From the NCBI GenBank assembly GCA_007922225.1, contig ML679959.1, positions 22,852,118 through 22,916,117 of the forward strand: a stretch of 64,000 nt of DNA, given 5' to 3'. This document shows, one piece after another, positions 23,425 through 33,101 of this stretch (positions are counted from its first letter, which is position 1; every line of letters begins with the position of its first letter). The DNA comes from Emydura subglobosa. Taxonomy: Eukaryota; Chordata; Testudines; Chelidae. The translations under genes and the position numbers were made by a program. A model generated the notes under the pieces. That model had not been told where the DNA came from, searched no databases, and worked only from the letters and a program-made list of their open reading frames with translations.

Positions 23425-24170
23425 AGTGTACTCACAAGCCCTTTAGGGATCCTGCTGATTGTCACAGCTTGAGCCTCATGTCTGACATCCTTCTTGGGCA
23501 GTGGGAACCTGCCGTCTGGCGATCTAGACTCCAGAGCCAAAGCCATAGCCCTCCCAACCCCCCATTTGCTTAGACACATTCCCCCATCCCTCCTTGGTCA
23601 GGTTCACCTGGCTGTGGAAGATCTAGTTTTCTAATGCCATGCTTTAGGGACAATGCCGCAATAAAGCAAGGAAATGCTGGCTCAGCAAAAGGATTTCTTA
23701 TTCACAAAACATTACTCTTAAAAACACAAGAGAGTTACAGATCTATGGAAAACAACAAGCTCCTGAATGAATTCCTCAGGAGTTTTGGGATTGGTCCAAG
23801 TCCATAGGCCAGGCAACCTTTCTGGCCCTCCTGGTCTTATCTTCTTGATTCTGGCAGTGGAATGGCCTCTCTTCCTTAGAGAGCATTCCTCTTCTAAAAC
23901 TACCTCTGACACCCTTTTTGCCTCTGTGCTTCTGCTGAGGAATTTTCAGGCTCCAACCGGCCTGCCCTCCAATCACTCACTCACCCACCCCACCCCATTC
24001 CGGGGTATTTGGGTAGAGTCGTTCAAAGTCAGTGGCCCTGCTTTGCTGATAGCAAGCACATTGTTTCACTAGGGTAGAGCCAATCAGTATTATTGATCCT
24101 TGACTGCTCTGATGTGGCTTCCCAGAAACACTACAAAATGCATGCTCAATGTCACACTTAAAGGTTACAT
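23425..24170. mobile_element. Long interspersed repeat, possibly solo LTR (copy A)
   Basis: It shares an ordered series of words with 26,880-27,785: a TTAGACAC(A)TTCCCCCA-type start, a CACCTGGCTGTGG segment, AAGCAAGGAA, GGATTTCTTA, and TTACTCTTAAAA followed by AACA. These words keep the same order over several hundred bases. No coding frame or paired copy in direct contact is present, which fits decayed solo LTRs, but the ends and class are unproved. Confidence 0.5.
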
Positions 24171-24244
24171 TCAAAAGGGAGATTTAGAGTTTAACTCATA
24201 TTTTTTTTATTTCTCTCTTCCCCAGGGCATTTTTGTTTTATTCT

Positions 24245-24371
24245 TGCTGGGTCACTTGATGATTACCTGTTCTATTCATTCCCTCTGAAGCACCTGGCAT
24301 TGGCCACTGTTGGAAGACAGGATACTGGGCTAGATAGACCATTGGTCTGACCCAGTATGGCCGTTCTTATG
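24245..24371 (+). mobile_element. CR1 LINE 3' end
   Basis: The segment with GGATACTGGGCTAGATAGAC, then CATTGGTCTGACCCAGTATG, ending in GGCCGTTCTTATG is the characteristic 3' terminal sequence of amniote CR1 elements of the turtle/crocodile type. Only the 3' untranslated tail is present, as expected from the frequent 5' truncation of CR1. Confidence 0.92.
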
Positions 24372-24399
24372 ACCATTTTCATTTACTGTTCATGAAAAA

Positions 24400-26020
24400 C
24401 AAAATAATCTATTGATTTTTTCTGATTTTTTTTCCTGGTCCTTAATGGAAATAACCAAAGCAAAAAAGAAAAATGAATAGTCTGTTCTGTTTGCATGTTT
24501 CAAAAGTACTTCCCAACTGCAACAAAATGAAACAATTTTCAAAAAAGGGATCTGGGTTAAGACTTGCTCAGCCTCCTGCAATGCAGGTCCATATATTTTT
24601 CCAGATCTTGCATGAAGAAAAGCATTGATTACACTTTTTCTGAAATATCTATACAAGTCTGCATTATAAACTTTTTTAAAATCTCAAAAGTGTTTGTTTA
24701 TTATTATTATTTATTATGATTTTAAGTTTTCCCTTCAGGATGTGAGCAGTTCTGAAGATTCGTTTGTTAAATGTAAAAAAAATATATTCTCCCAGCTCTA
24801 AAACTGCATGTTAAAATAAATAAATAAAAGAAGCTTAACCCCGTTTCTTAACATAAATAGTGTCCCTAATGGACCATGGGCCTGATCCTGTATCCCTTAC
24901 TCACATGAATACTCATCATGTAAGTACTCACATAAGGATCACAGAAACAGATGCTAAATTTATAAAAGTTCAAGTATTAAATAAAAAGAGCTGAAGCAGC
25001 TGTACAACATTAACTGGTTCCTGAAATTGTTCCATAGGCCTGAAGCACCTTAGGCCAATTTCTTCTCCACTCCATATTCATATGTAAGTCGCATTAGTGG
25101 CAATAGTGTAATGTTCATGTTCAAAGCTGAAAATCAATCTCAAAGGCAACAATTTTTAATGGAAAAAAGAGCTCGGGAACAAAAATTCTTCAGCCTGAAT
25201 AAAAAAAAACAAAATCTGACACGTTTGTTCAAACAATATTTTGCTGGATATAAATTGTTTGCAATTGGAGTGTTTTATTTTTAGAAGAAATAGCCCAGAA
25301 AAACATTGCACCAAACTCATGATAATTTGATTGCACAGTCCATATTTGGAAGATATTAGCATACTTGCTTGTGTGTACAAATATATAAACTGTAGTCTGA
25401 AGAAAATTGACATGGATTTTAGACTGGGGAAGGAAATTTGCCAATAAATGTCTTTATGCAGGTAGGGCCCAAAATTTGCCAATATTTAGTAAATGAAAGA
25501 GACTGCGCAAAACCCAGAGAAGAGACAAGAAGAATGAGTGGCTAATTGCTGTACATTCAATTCAACTAAAAATGAAACATACAGGCAGGTGTCATCAGAG
25601 AGGCTCATATTGCATAGGAGCATCCTGACAGGAGTGACAAAACAATGTAATCACAAACAGAAAACTAAGAACCTTTCCTTTTTTATTGGTAACATTGCTT
25701 TGAACATATTCTAACAGAGAAGTGGTTATTCTCTTGTCACTGTTTATGCCTTCTCCTCCTCATTTGGAGTGGCTAGCCCCACTATCTCTACCAGCCTAAA
25801 CAGTCCCTGTAATCTGGGAGAACTAAATGTGGGTGGCTTTGGGGATGAGCATAAGGTGGGGCAGGCTCCTTGTAACACGCTCTGCACACATAGGGCCCAA
25901 TCCAGTTCTCATTTAAGTCAGAGCTATTTTTTCCATTGACTTCATTGGCAGTTGGATCAGTTTCTTGTCGATGGTCAACCACACTCTAGCCCTTGTTATG
26001 CTGCAGTGACTATAAACTTG
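24400..26020. other. Non-coding stretch with decayed short repeats
   Basis: Two arms of the GGCCTGATCCTG-type palindromic family are visible near 24,885-24,950 and 25,885-25,960. The rest is AT-rich with no recognised gene. Open frames on the minus strand around 25.2-25.5 kb (up to 108 codons) show no domain. Confidence 0.4.
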
Positions 26021-26027
26021 GGACTAC

Positions 26028-26205
26028 TGGGTTCTATTTCTGCTTCTGCCACTGATTCACTGTGTGATCTGCGGCATGTCACTTTACCTCTCAGTACTTC
26101 AGTTTATCCGTTGGCAAACCTGGTATAAAAGTACCTCACCAGTGGTGGTGTGAGGCTTAACAATTTGAGATCCGTAGGTAAAGGCTACTATATAAATTCA
26201 GAGAT
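26028..26205 (+). mobile_element. MIR/CORE-SINE fragment
   Basis: The order CTTCTGCCACTGATTCACTG, TGTGATCTGCGGCATGTCAC, CTTTACCTCTCAGTACTTCA and GTTTATCCGTTGGCAAA reproduces the MIR core in forward orientation. It continues to GTGAGGCTTAA and AAAGGCTACTA near the 3' side. Confidence 0.8.
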
Positions 26206-26329
26206 TTATGATTGTTGCCAGGATTTAAAGGGCGACCGAAAGAACACAAAAGGATTCCCCAAAATATATATGGACTTATTCTCACTTTGATGTATGTGAA
26301 ATACCTTTGATAACTGGTTAGTTCAGTCC

Positions 26330-26540
26330 TCTCTTTAATTGGATCAAAACCGCTAAAACCAAACTGATTGTTTTTAAACAGAATATTTTAAATTATTTTC
26401 TATTGCTCTACATAAATAATTCAGTGAGTTGGCATTTTGTGATGAAAAACATATTTCTGAATGAGACAGTAAAAAAAGCCCTAAGGCAACCCAAATGGTG
26501 ATTAAAAATGTGACTGCAACTCGTAGTTGAGTTATTTAGA
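26330..26540. promoter_or_regulatory. Possible conserved non-coding block
   Basis: Repeat-free, AT-rich but complex sequence with AATAATTCAGTGAG and GATTAAAAATGTGACTGC words, lying between a SINE fragment and short repeats. The call rests on texture alone and is weak. Confidence 0.25.
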
Positions 26541-26879
26541 CATTATAGGCAGAGTAACACACTGCTCATGCACTATCATCATCCACAGTATGCATGCACA
26601 GCTTTGCATGTTCACTTTTAAAAATCAAGCCCCATAGACATTGCCATATGCCATGGAAGCTGGGAAATGCACCCCAGTGGTTGTATAAATCAACCACTTA
26701 GTTCAACCAAAGCAATAGGAATAGAGTTGATGTAATGAGAAGGAACTATACTGTATTTCCTATTAGAAGCACTGAAAGTAGAATGAATTATACTTGCAAA
26801 CAATGAAATAGATATCTCAACACATGTTTGCTGGTGAGAATTGCAAAGACCTATTACAACCTGGCCTAATCTGGATGGT

Positions 26880-27785
26880 CACCAACCAATGGGTCCCACA
26901 TGCTTCTAAGTCTGGACAGAGTCTAGTCACTATTTCTGGATCTGGGTTTCTGAGGCACACTCTCAGGCACAGACCTCTTATTTAAGCTGTGTTGAACTCC
27001 ACAGTTTAGCTGCCCTAGTCCTCAAAACCAGTGCCTCAGACTTCCCAAGCCCCCTCTCTCCTGTCATTTTTAGACACTCCCCCAGTGTTTCACCTAGCTG
27101 TGGGAACTCCTGGTTTGTAGTTTAGCTTCTTCAGGGGCAGCATGGCAGAGAAGCAAGGAATATAGGTTCAGTAAAGGGATTTCTTAACCACAGTCACAGT
27201 ACTCTTAAAACATTAGTGTGTTATAGGTCTTTGCAAAATAACAAAACTTCTGAGATGTGTCCTCCCCTAATCTGATCATATCCCTTCTGTGAGTCCAAAA
27301 TCTTGTCAGCATTTCCAGCAATACAGAATCTCTTCTGCCTTCTCTAGCCAGTTTTTCTTGTATGTGGCAATGGATGGCCCCTCAATCTGAGCAGCACCAC
27401 ACTTTTAAATAGAGTATTTCCTAAGTGATTGGTTGAGAAACTCTAGTCGTTTTTCCCAGTCAGGCTTCACCCCCCTGTGGGCCACTGTGTAGAAAACCCA
27501 TTGTTCCATTGTGATAGGCCAGTAGTTGAAAGAGTCAGTCCAAGTTGATGGCCCTAGACAACTGATTTGATGTCTTCTCTTTGATCCTTCACAGAGGTGT
27601 CATACACCTTTCCTGGGAAGGGTAACTGCCTAGAATTCACTATAATAAACCTGCTTTGGCAAGCTTAGACATATGTTAAGCACATAATGCAAAATGGAGA
27701 TCCTAATACAAAATGGAGGTTACAATACAGAATGGAGTTCACAATTGGACCCAGACATATTCCATTCTGTCACTTACCCCATATG
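26880..27785. mobile_element. Long interspersed repeat, possibly solo LTR (copy B)
   Basis: Homologous in word order to copy A at 23.4-24.2 kb. The right end holds a small tandem-like array of AAAATGGAG words, near 27,690, 27,711 and 27,730, and a terminal CATTCTGTCACTTACCCC. About 900 bp long. The class is uncertain; an LTR on the minus strand is my best guess. Confidence 0.5.
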
Positions 27786-28155
27786 ACTAGCACCTCATCT
27801 GCATTTTCTTAAGGACTTTTTTATTGAACAGAAGGGTGTACTAACTGAAATATTGTACTTGCAAATTGTGCTTGCCTACACTTGTATACTCATGAAGAGC
27901 GTTTAGTTTGTGTTTAGGTTTTTTTGTAATATTTAAAACATTGTTGTCCTTGAATGGCCTTTAGAATATTATATCTTAAAACAAATTCTTTCTCTTTTAG
28001 AATATTGCAATATGAAGTTGTATGATACAGCTATGAAGTGCCTGTAAAATGTTGTTTGTCAACACATGGGGGCAGTTTCTCATGCAAGCTTTGGCTGCAT
28101 ATCCTGTAGGGTCTGCAGAGTTGAGGGTCCAGTTCTGTGAGCAGTTGAGAAGAGC

Positions 28156-28595
28156 TGGTTGAAAAATCTTCAACAGACGTTTTCCTGTTGAGAACTGATG
28201 TTTTGTTGAAATAGAAATGTTTCATGGAACGTTTTGATGAAATTTTCCTCAGGTTCAGGATGGAATTTCTGGAGAGCAAGTGACACCCCCACTGGCTAGG
28301 GCACACACCTGAGATGGGCAGGACCTATGTTGAAGTCCCTGCTCTGCCTGATTTAGATGAATGCTCTAGTCAACAGGCTGTAGAGTCAGTCTCTCTCTCA
28401 ATCAGGAGAACATGGGATGTGGAAGAACTAGCTTCAAATCCCTACACTGAATCAAAAGAAAACCAAAACCTTTTGAATTCTTTTGTGGAGAAAAAAAAAG
28501 AGAGAGAGAGAGAGAGAAAATCTGAATCAGGCAGAGCAGGGACTTGAACTTAAGTCTCACACATACCAGGTGAGTGCCCTCACCATGGAGGTGAG
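28156..28595. mobile_element. Composite palindromic element with two facing tRNA-like units
   Basis: The left side begins with the GCTGGTTGAAAAATC end shared with the AT-rich MITE at 5.5 kb. Inside it, 28,296-28,352 (plus) and 28,521-28,590 (minus) are inverted copies of one tRNA-like unit. Both carry GTCCCTGCTCTGCCTGA-type 3' parts preceded by a B-box-like word: GTTGAAGTCC at 28,329 and, on the minus strand, GTTCAAGTCC at 28,540-28,549. The spacer includes a purine-rich GA run. This looks like two copies of a tRNA-derived SINE arranged head to head, or a MITE that captured one and duplicated it by palindrome formation. Confidence 0.55.
28488..28519. repeat. A-run followed by (GA)n
   Basis: About nine A followed by about ten GA units and a short A run. 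Simple sequence located in the spacer of the inverted tRNA-like pair. Confidence 0.9.
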
Positions 28596-28999
28596 TGTCT
28601 CTCTCTGTGTCTTTGCAAAAAAAATTTTAAAAGATCTTGGTTTTGGTCAGGTGTGGAATGAAACTATTTTCAAAATCTTTCACTGTGATAGAATTCTTGT
28701 TTTCCTGCCAGCCTGAGTGCTGCCTGTGAGTTGCTTAGTGCCTTCAACTCCCTATAGTTTCAATAGTTGATAGTGCTCAGTACCTTGCAGGATCAAATAT
28801 GTTATTTAATATATTCAGAACTGTTTTGCTGTGTGTCAGGGCACATAATTTCATGGACTTTTCTACTTAACACAGCATCTTTAAAAGTGGTGTAGTTTGG
28901 AGTGGCCACTTCCACCAAAAACTGTTTTGTCAGCTTCTAGGAGAGTGTAAGAGCCAGGGGTGACTGTAGAGGGGTTCTTGCTTGCTTCCTCCAGCCCCA

Positions 29000-30120
29000 C
29001 TTATTATTTTGGACACCTACCACTTGCTTTTCACTTGATATGTTTCTTAAATGTATTGCAATCCTTGGGCCAGGTTCTCCTGCAATGCGAAACAGCAGGA
29101 AATTTTTTGTGGAGTTGATTCTTTGAGAATTCCCTTTTAGTAAGGGGAAGCTTTGGGTAGTGTGGAGCAAGCATTCTGGCATCCCTTCTCCAGTTGTAAG
29201 GATTCTCAGGAAAAAGAGATTTGACCAGGAAGTCCCTAAACCTCAGCCATCTCTGACTGCCAAAAGAAACATCTGCATCCATGGATTCGAAAAATGTAAG
29301 GGCAGCTTAACACCCCCTTCTTCATCTTCCATCACCTCCATTTTTGAGCTAAACTCAGCCAAACCAAAGAATCTAGCCTATTATTCCCATTTTATTGGAT
29401 GTGTGTCCAAATCAAAGAAAAAAATAATATTGTTCACACGTTCAGTTTTGCTTTTTGAGGGATTTAGATATTGCAGAAATTTCAATTTTTAAGTTGAACA
29501 TTATTTTGGTAGCTGTATCAAAACCAAACGGAAAAGTCATTCATGCCAAATATGTGGAGTGATCATATGAGACAAACTTCTGTATTTGTAGGTCATTGAG
29601 TTCCTCAGTGAGTAAAAAAGCTTGATACATTATTAAAGGGTTTTTTCCTTTGTTTGGAAAGAAGAATCTAATGAAAATTAAAAATAGATGTACAGTTATG
29701 TACAGCTATGTTTTACATCAATGAAAGCTTTTTATCAACAGTAAATACATGATTGTGTGTGACTATACACATAACTATATATAATATTTCATAAATGCTT
29801 CATTAAATAAACTGAATTGAATTTTATGCTGTTTTCCAATTACATGTAAGAAACTTTACACTATATAAATATATTCCAAATCTCTGATGCTCATATTAAC
29901 AAAAAACACTGTAGGGGCAGATTTGTAGATTTGAAATAATGATAAAATAAGTTTATTATGTTTGTAATTAATAAGAGATTTGTAATAGTGGAAATAATAT
30001 TAAGTATGTCATTTTCTATTATTAATCACAATTATGCATGTATTTATTTCAAAGAACCAGGGTGGTCTTGTACACCTTACTACTAGAGGGGAAAAAGGAG
30101 GTAGTAGTCCAATTACAAGG
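29000..30120. other. Non-coding stretch, AT-rich on the right
   Basis: No gene, RNA or repeat family recognised. The segment 29,640-30,030 is strongly AT-rich with TATATAATATTT-type words. Confidence 0.4.
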
Positions 30121-30134
30121 CAGAGGACAACCTT

Positions 30135-30372
30135 ATGTTTGAGGTACTCCACTGGGGTTCAGAAAATCTGGGTTTGGTGCCTAGTTTTGCTGCAGACTTT
30201 CTGTGTGACTGTAGTCAAGTCACCTAATCTCTCCGTGCCTTATTTCCCCATCTGTAAAAATGGAATAACAACAATTCCTTACTTCAGGAGGATGTTGTGA
30301 AGATAAACTATTAATATTTGTGAAGCACTCTGATGTTACAATTATGGGGGCCCATATAAATACCTGAATTGA
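30135..30372 (+). mobile_element. MIR-like SINE, fairly complete
   Basis: In order: GGGTTCAGAAAATCTGGGTT, a CTGTGTGACTGTAGTCAAGT segment, CACCTAATCTCTCCGTGCCT, CCCCATCTGTAAAAATGGAA, a GGATGTTGTGAAGATAAA part and GTGAAGCACTCTGATG. This is the full order of a MIR-type SINE from the core to the LINE-related tail. Confidence 0.85.
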
Positions 30373-30689
30373 TTTAAAACATAGAAATTATCTTTTCCTT
30401 GTACCCAAAGCTGATGGCAATGTCTTCACACATTCTCATCACCCACTCTTGCTTTCTGCTTGGTCTTTCAGCCTCTTCCCTTGAGGTCTATTCTATTTGG
30501 GTTTTTTTACTGCGTCATCACCATAGTATCTGAGTGGCTTCCGGTTGTGCATTAAATGATGGGACTTGCATTTGTCACGTGTGATTCTCTTTCTCCCCCT
30601 TCTCCAGTTTTCTCTCTAAGGGAAAAAGTATGTGAGTTGGTTTTATTTATTTATTGTATGGCTGCTGTGTTTGTTATTAAAAGCAAGGT

Positions 30690-31012
30690 CAAAGAAGTGT
30701 GCCTAGCTGTAGGAATGGAGCGTGGTGATGATTGAGGCAGATTTTAGATCCTGCAGGAATCTGTTTCATAGTGTTGCACAGACCCTTGAGAAAGCTGTCT
30801 TCTGCACAGATTAACTTTACCCTTGCAATGAATCGTTCCATTGTGCCTGAGGAGCAGCGTTGTTGACCATAGTCTGATCCCAGAGCTTCAGGAGATCTTT
30901 TAGGTATCCTGGGCCCACACCATTGATCACCCTGAAGATAAGAACTCAGACCTTGAATCTGATTTGATGTACTGTGGGTAGTCAGTGAACAGAACAGAGG
31001 ACCAGTACAACA
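30690..31012 (-). pseudogene. Fragment of a non-LTR retrotransposon (possibly L2-like C-terminal region)
   Basis: Read on the minus strand in one of the frames, the part around 30,880-30,960 gives the words INGVGPRYLKDLL, resembling the post-RT segment of L2/CR1-group LINEs. It abuts the broken 3' side of the Gypsy element at about 31,012. A 153-codon minus-strand frame runs across the junction by chance. The class assignment is tentative. Confidence 0.4.
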
Positions 31013-31640
31013 AGCACTTCTCTCTGTCATTGCAGGCACCACTAAGGGGGTTATGCCTGCATCCTTCAGTGCTCCCATTGGTAGTTCAGATATCTCCTTT
31101 TTAGTGTTTTCAATTTTATAGGCCACAAAACAAAGCATATGAATCATCAAGATGTTTAGCTCTTGGTCCCCTGCTTGCTATCTGCAGTAATCAACAAGTA
31201 CCTGGAAGAGACTGAAGTTGTTCCCTATCAGCACAGACACTTCAGAGACTCCTTTAGAATTGGGGCATATTAATGCAGCAGTGTCCACCTCTTTCCTTAC
31301 TCCAGCAACCTCCTCTGGAAATTCCAGGTGCCCTGTGACATACTCTTGGTAGGGATATTCATCCATGCTGAGGCCATACAGGCCAAGTCCCGTCAGTGTC
31401 TGTAAGCATCTGCTGGTAGAAGGACTGAAATATAATAGTAATTTGAGATCTGCTGTCAAGCACTGCTTTATATTCTATCCCTTCAGTCCTCACGGTGACC
31501 TCTGCTCGAGGCCCTATCAGTCCTGGCAGGATTCTGGCTGGGCAGTCCTTTCCAGGGGAGCCTTCAAGTCCTGAGGTCATGGATGGCTTCCTTCCCAAGC
31601 CCCTTTGTAGTTCCTTGACTCTTCCCAACTGGTCCTCAGC
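31013..31640 (-). pseudogene. Gypsy protease region and linker, decayed
   Basis: The frame from 31,628 leftward holds the words AVLDSRSQITII, a retropepsin-like active-site loop in which the catalytic Asp is present but the expected Gly two positions after it is Arg. Reading then has to change frame between about 31,385 and 31,440, into a frame with GLYGLSMDEYPYQEYVTG, a LEFPEEV segment and ALICPNSKGVSEVSVLIG, all matching the protease C-terminal part of vertebrate Gypsy elements. A third piece near 31,050-31,130 (GALKDAGITPLVVPAMTE) looks like the linker before RT. The frame break and active-site change mean no functional protease. Confidence 0.75.
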
Positions 31641-32985
31641 TTTTCATACACCCAGGAGGGATTTTCTTTATTATGACTCTTGACAGCACTGTGTCCATCC
31701 TGCCCACACTTATAGCAGAAGAAGAATTCTCCTTTTGCTCTGGTGGGATGGTGGCTCTAAATGTTCTCCATCACCGCAGCCAAGGGCTCCTTATGCCCTG
31801 AAATCTTAGCTCAGTTGATGGTACTTAGTAGTTCAGCCATCTGTTCTGTAAGGACCCGCACTAGTTGGACAAGTTCCTCTTTGTTGCTCGTCGTCAGAAC
31901 ACTGGCTATTTGCGGAGGTTCTGTGCTGTCTGGCTCAGATGGTGGGGCTTCCCCAAACTCACTGTCTGCCTGCCTTTCTTCCTCCTCTCTGACCTCTTGT
32001 ATCAGCGGGGAATAACTTGGTGGACTTCCCTGTGGTTCTCTTAGCAAAATGCGGAGTAGAATCAGGTTCTGATATTGTGCTCCTCTAACAACTTGGGCCA
32101 GTCTAGTCTATTTGCTCAAAATTCCTTTCCTGACAGCTCTCTGTGGTAGTTTCTCCAACTTCTGTATATAAGCTGAAACGTTCTTTCCCCTTTGATGGAC
32201 ATTAAGGAATTTATAATAAATATCCTCAGAGCTTTCTGTGCTCCCTAAGGTCTGATCAAGGGCCTCTAGGCAGTCCTTCACTCTGACCTCAGGGTTAACT
32301 GAGCTTCAGAATCCAAATCACATCTAACACTGGGCCCATGAGGTTCTTTACTAGACACCTTCACTTTTCTGCATCTGGTACCGCTCATTCCTGCAGCATT
32401 TCAGTGGTGTATTCCAACTAAGGGTTCAAAACCCTCCTCCCCAGGTATTGGGATCATACCTCCAGAGAATAACCTGAACTTATGATAGGAGCTTGACTCA
32501 GGATGGGACAGCACTTCCTTTTCTCATGCTTAACCCCCAGTGCTTTTGCCCACACAAAGGGTGAGTCTGCAGCCCCCAGGCTTGGGGCTTCTGCGTTAAG
32601 GCCCAACAAACTGCATATTAGCCAGGGTCTGTCTTTCTTTGCCTAAGAAGGCTGACATCTTCTTTAACAACTCTGCATCTGAGGCAGGAAGTGGTGGGGG
32701 GCTGGTTTTCAGAGGCTACCAGCTTTCACAAGCCACCCACTGCTGTTGTCTCCCTTGGAACTTGTAGGGGTTCCACTGGCAGCTCACACAGTCCTGCAAA
32801 GGCATCATTCTCCCTCATAAACGTGCACCCATTAATTCTGCACTTGCTGAGACTTTGGTGGCTGCCCGAAAAGTGGATTTGGTTGAGCCCTCATCGAATG
32901 CCTCAGGTAACCCTGTTACTAGAAGGCAGTTCTTCAAATCAATATTCATTCTGTTGCACCAATCCTCTAATATGTATACAGCCAT
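31640..32985 (-). pseudogene. Gypsy gag with PNMA-like organisation, decayed
   Basis: The start codon at 32,985 opens with MAVYILEDWCNR and continues with an LLVTGLPEAFDEG segment. This resembles the N-terminal domain of PNMA-type Gag proteins. Further on, about 32,280-32,060, come EALDQTLGSTES, a YIQKLEKL segment and VVRGAQYQNLILL, the capsid C-terminal part. Then follows an acidic ELV/SEF-rich linker (31,811-32,047). A zinc knuckle is at about 31,735-31,690, C-x2-C-x4-H-x4 with Ser in place of the last Cys. In-frame stops and frame shifts interrupt the middle, and one stop sits just before VVRGAQ. This is a dead copy; I describe only the pieces that can be read. Confidence 0.75.
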
Positions 32986-33079
32986 TATACAAATTGTAAT
33001 TTCCCAAAATTATAACAAAATTTGGTTTCCCACATGAATGGTTTATTCAAGATGTGCTTGGGAAGGATACTGACCCAGT

Positions 33080-33097
33080 ATCCTGGATGAGTCCCCA
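33080..33097 (-). promoter_or_regulatory. Primer binding site, proline-tRNA type
   Basis: On the minus strand the 18 bases TGGGGACTCATCCAGGAT lie a few bases inside the LTR edge. They match the 3' end complement of proline tRNA with about three purine-transition differences, the sort of decay expected from CpG loss. Proline tRNA is a common primer for vertebrate retroelements. Confidence 0.75.
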
Positions 33098-33101
33098 AAA
33101 A

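Noticed and set aside
30070..30110. let-7-like word (GGAGGTAGTAGT)
   Set aside because: Agreement stops after the first bases and there is no complementary arm, so it is not a microRNA.
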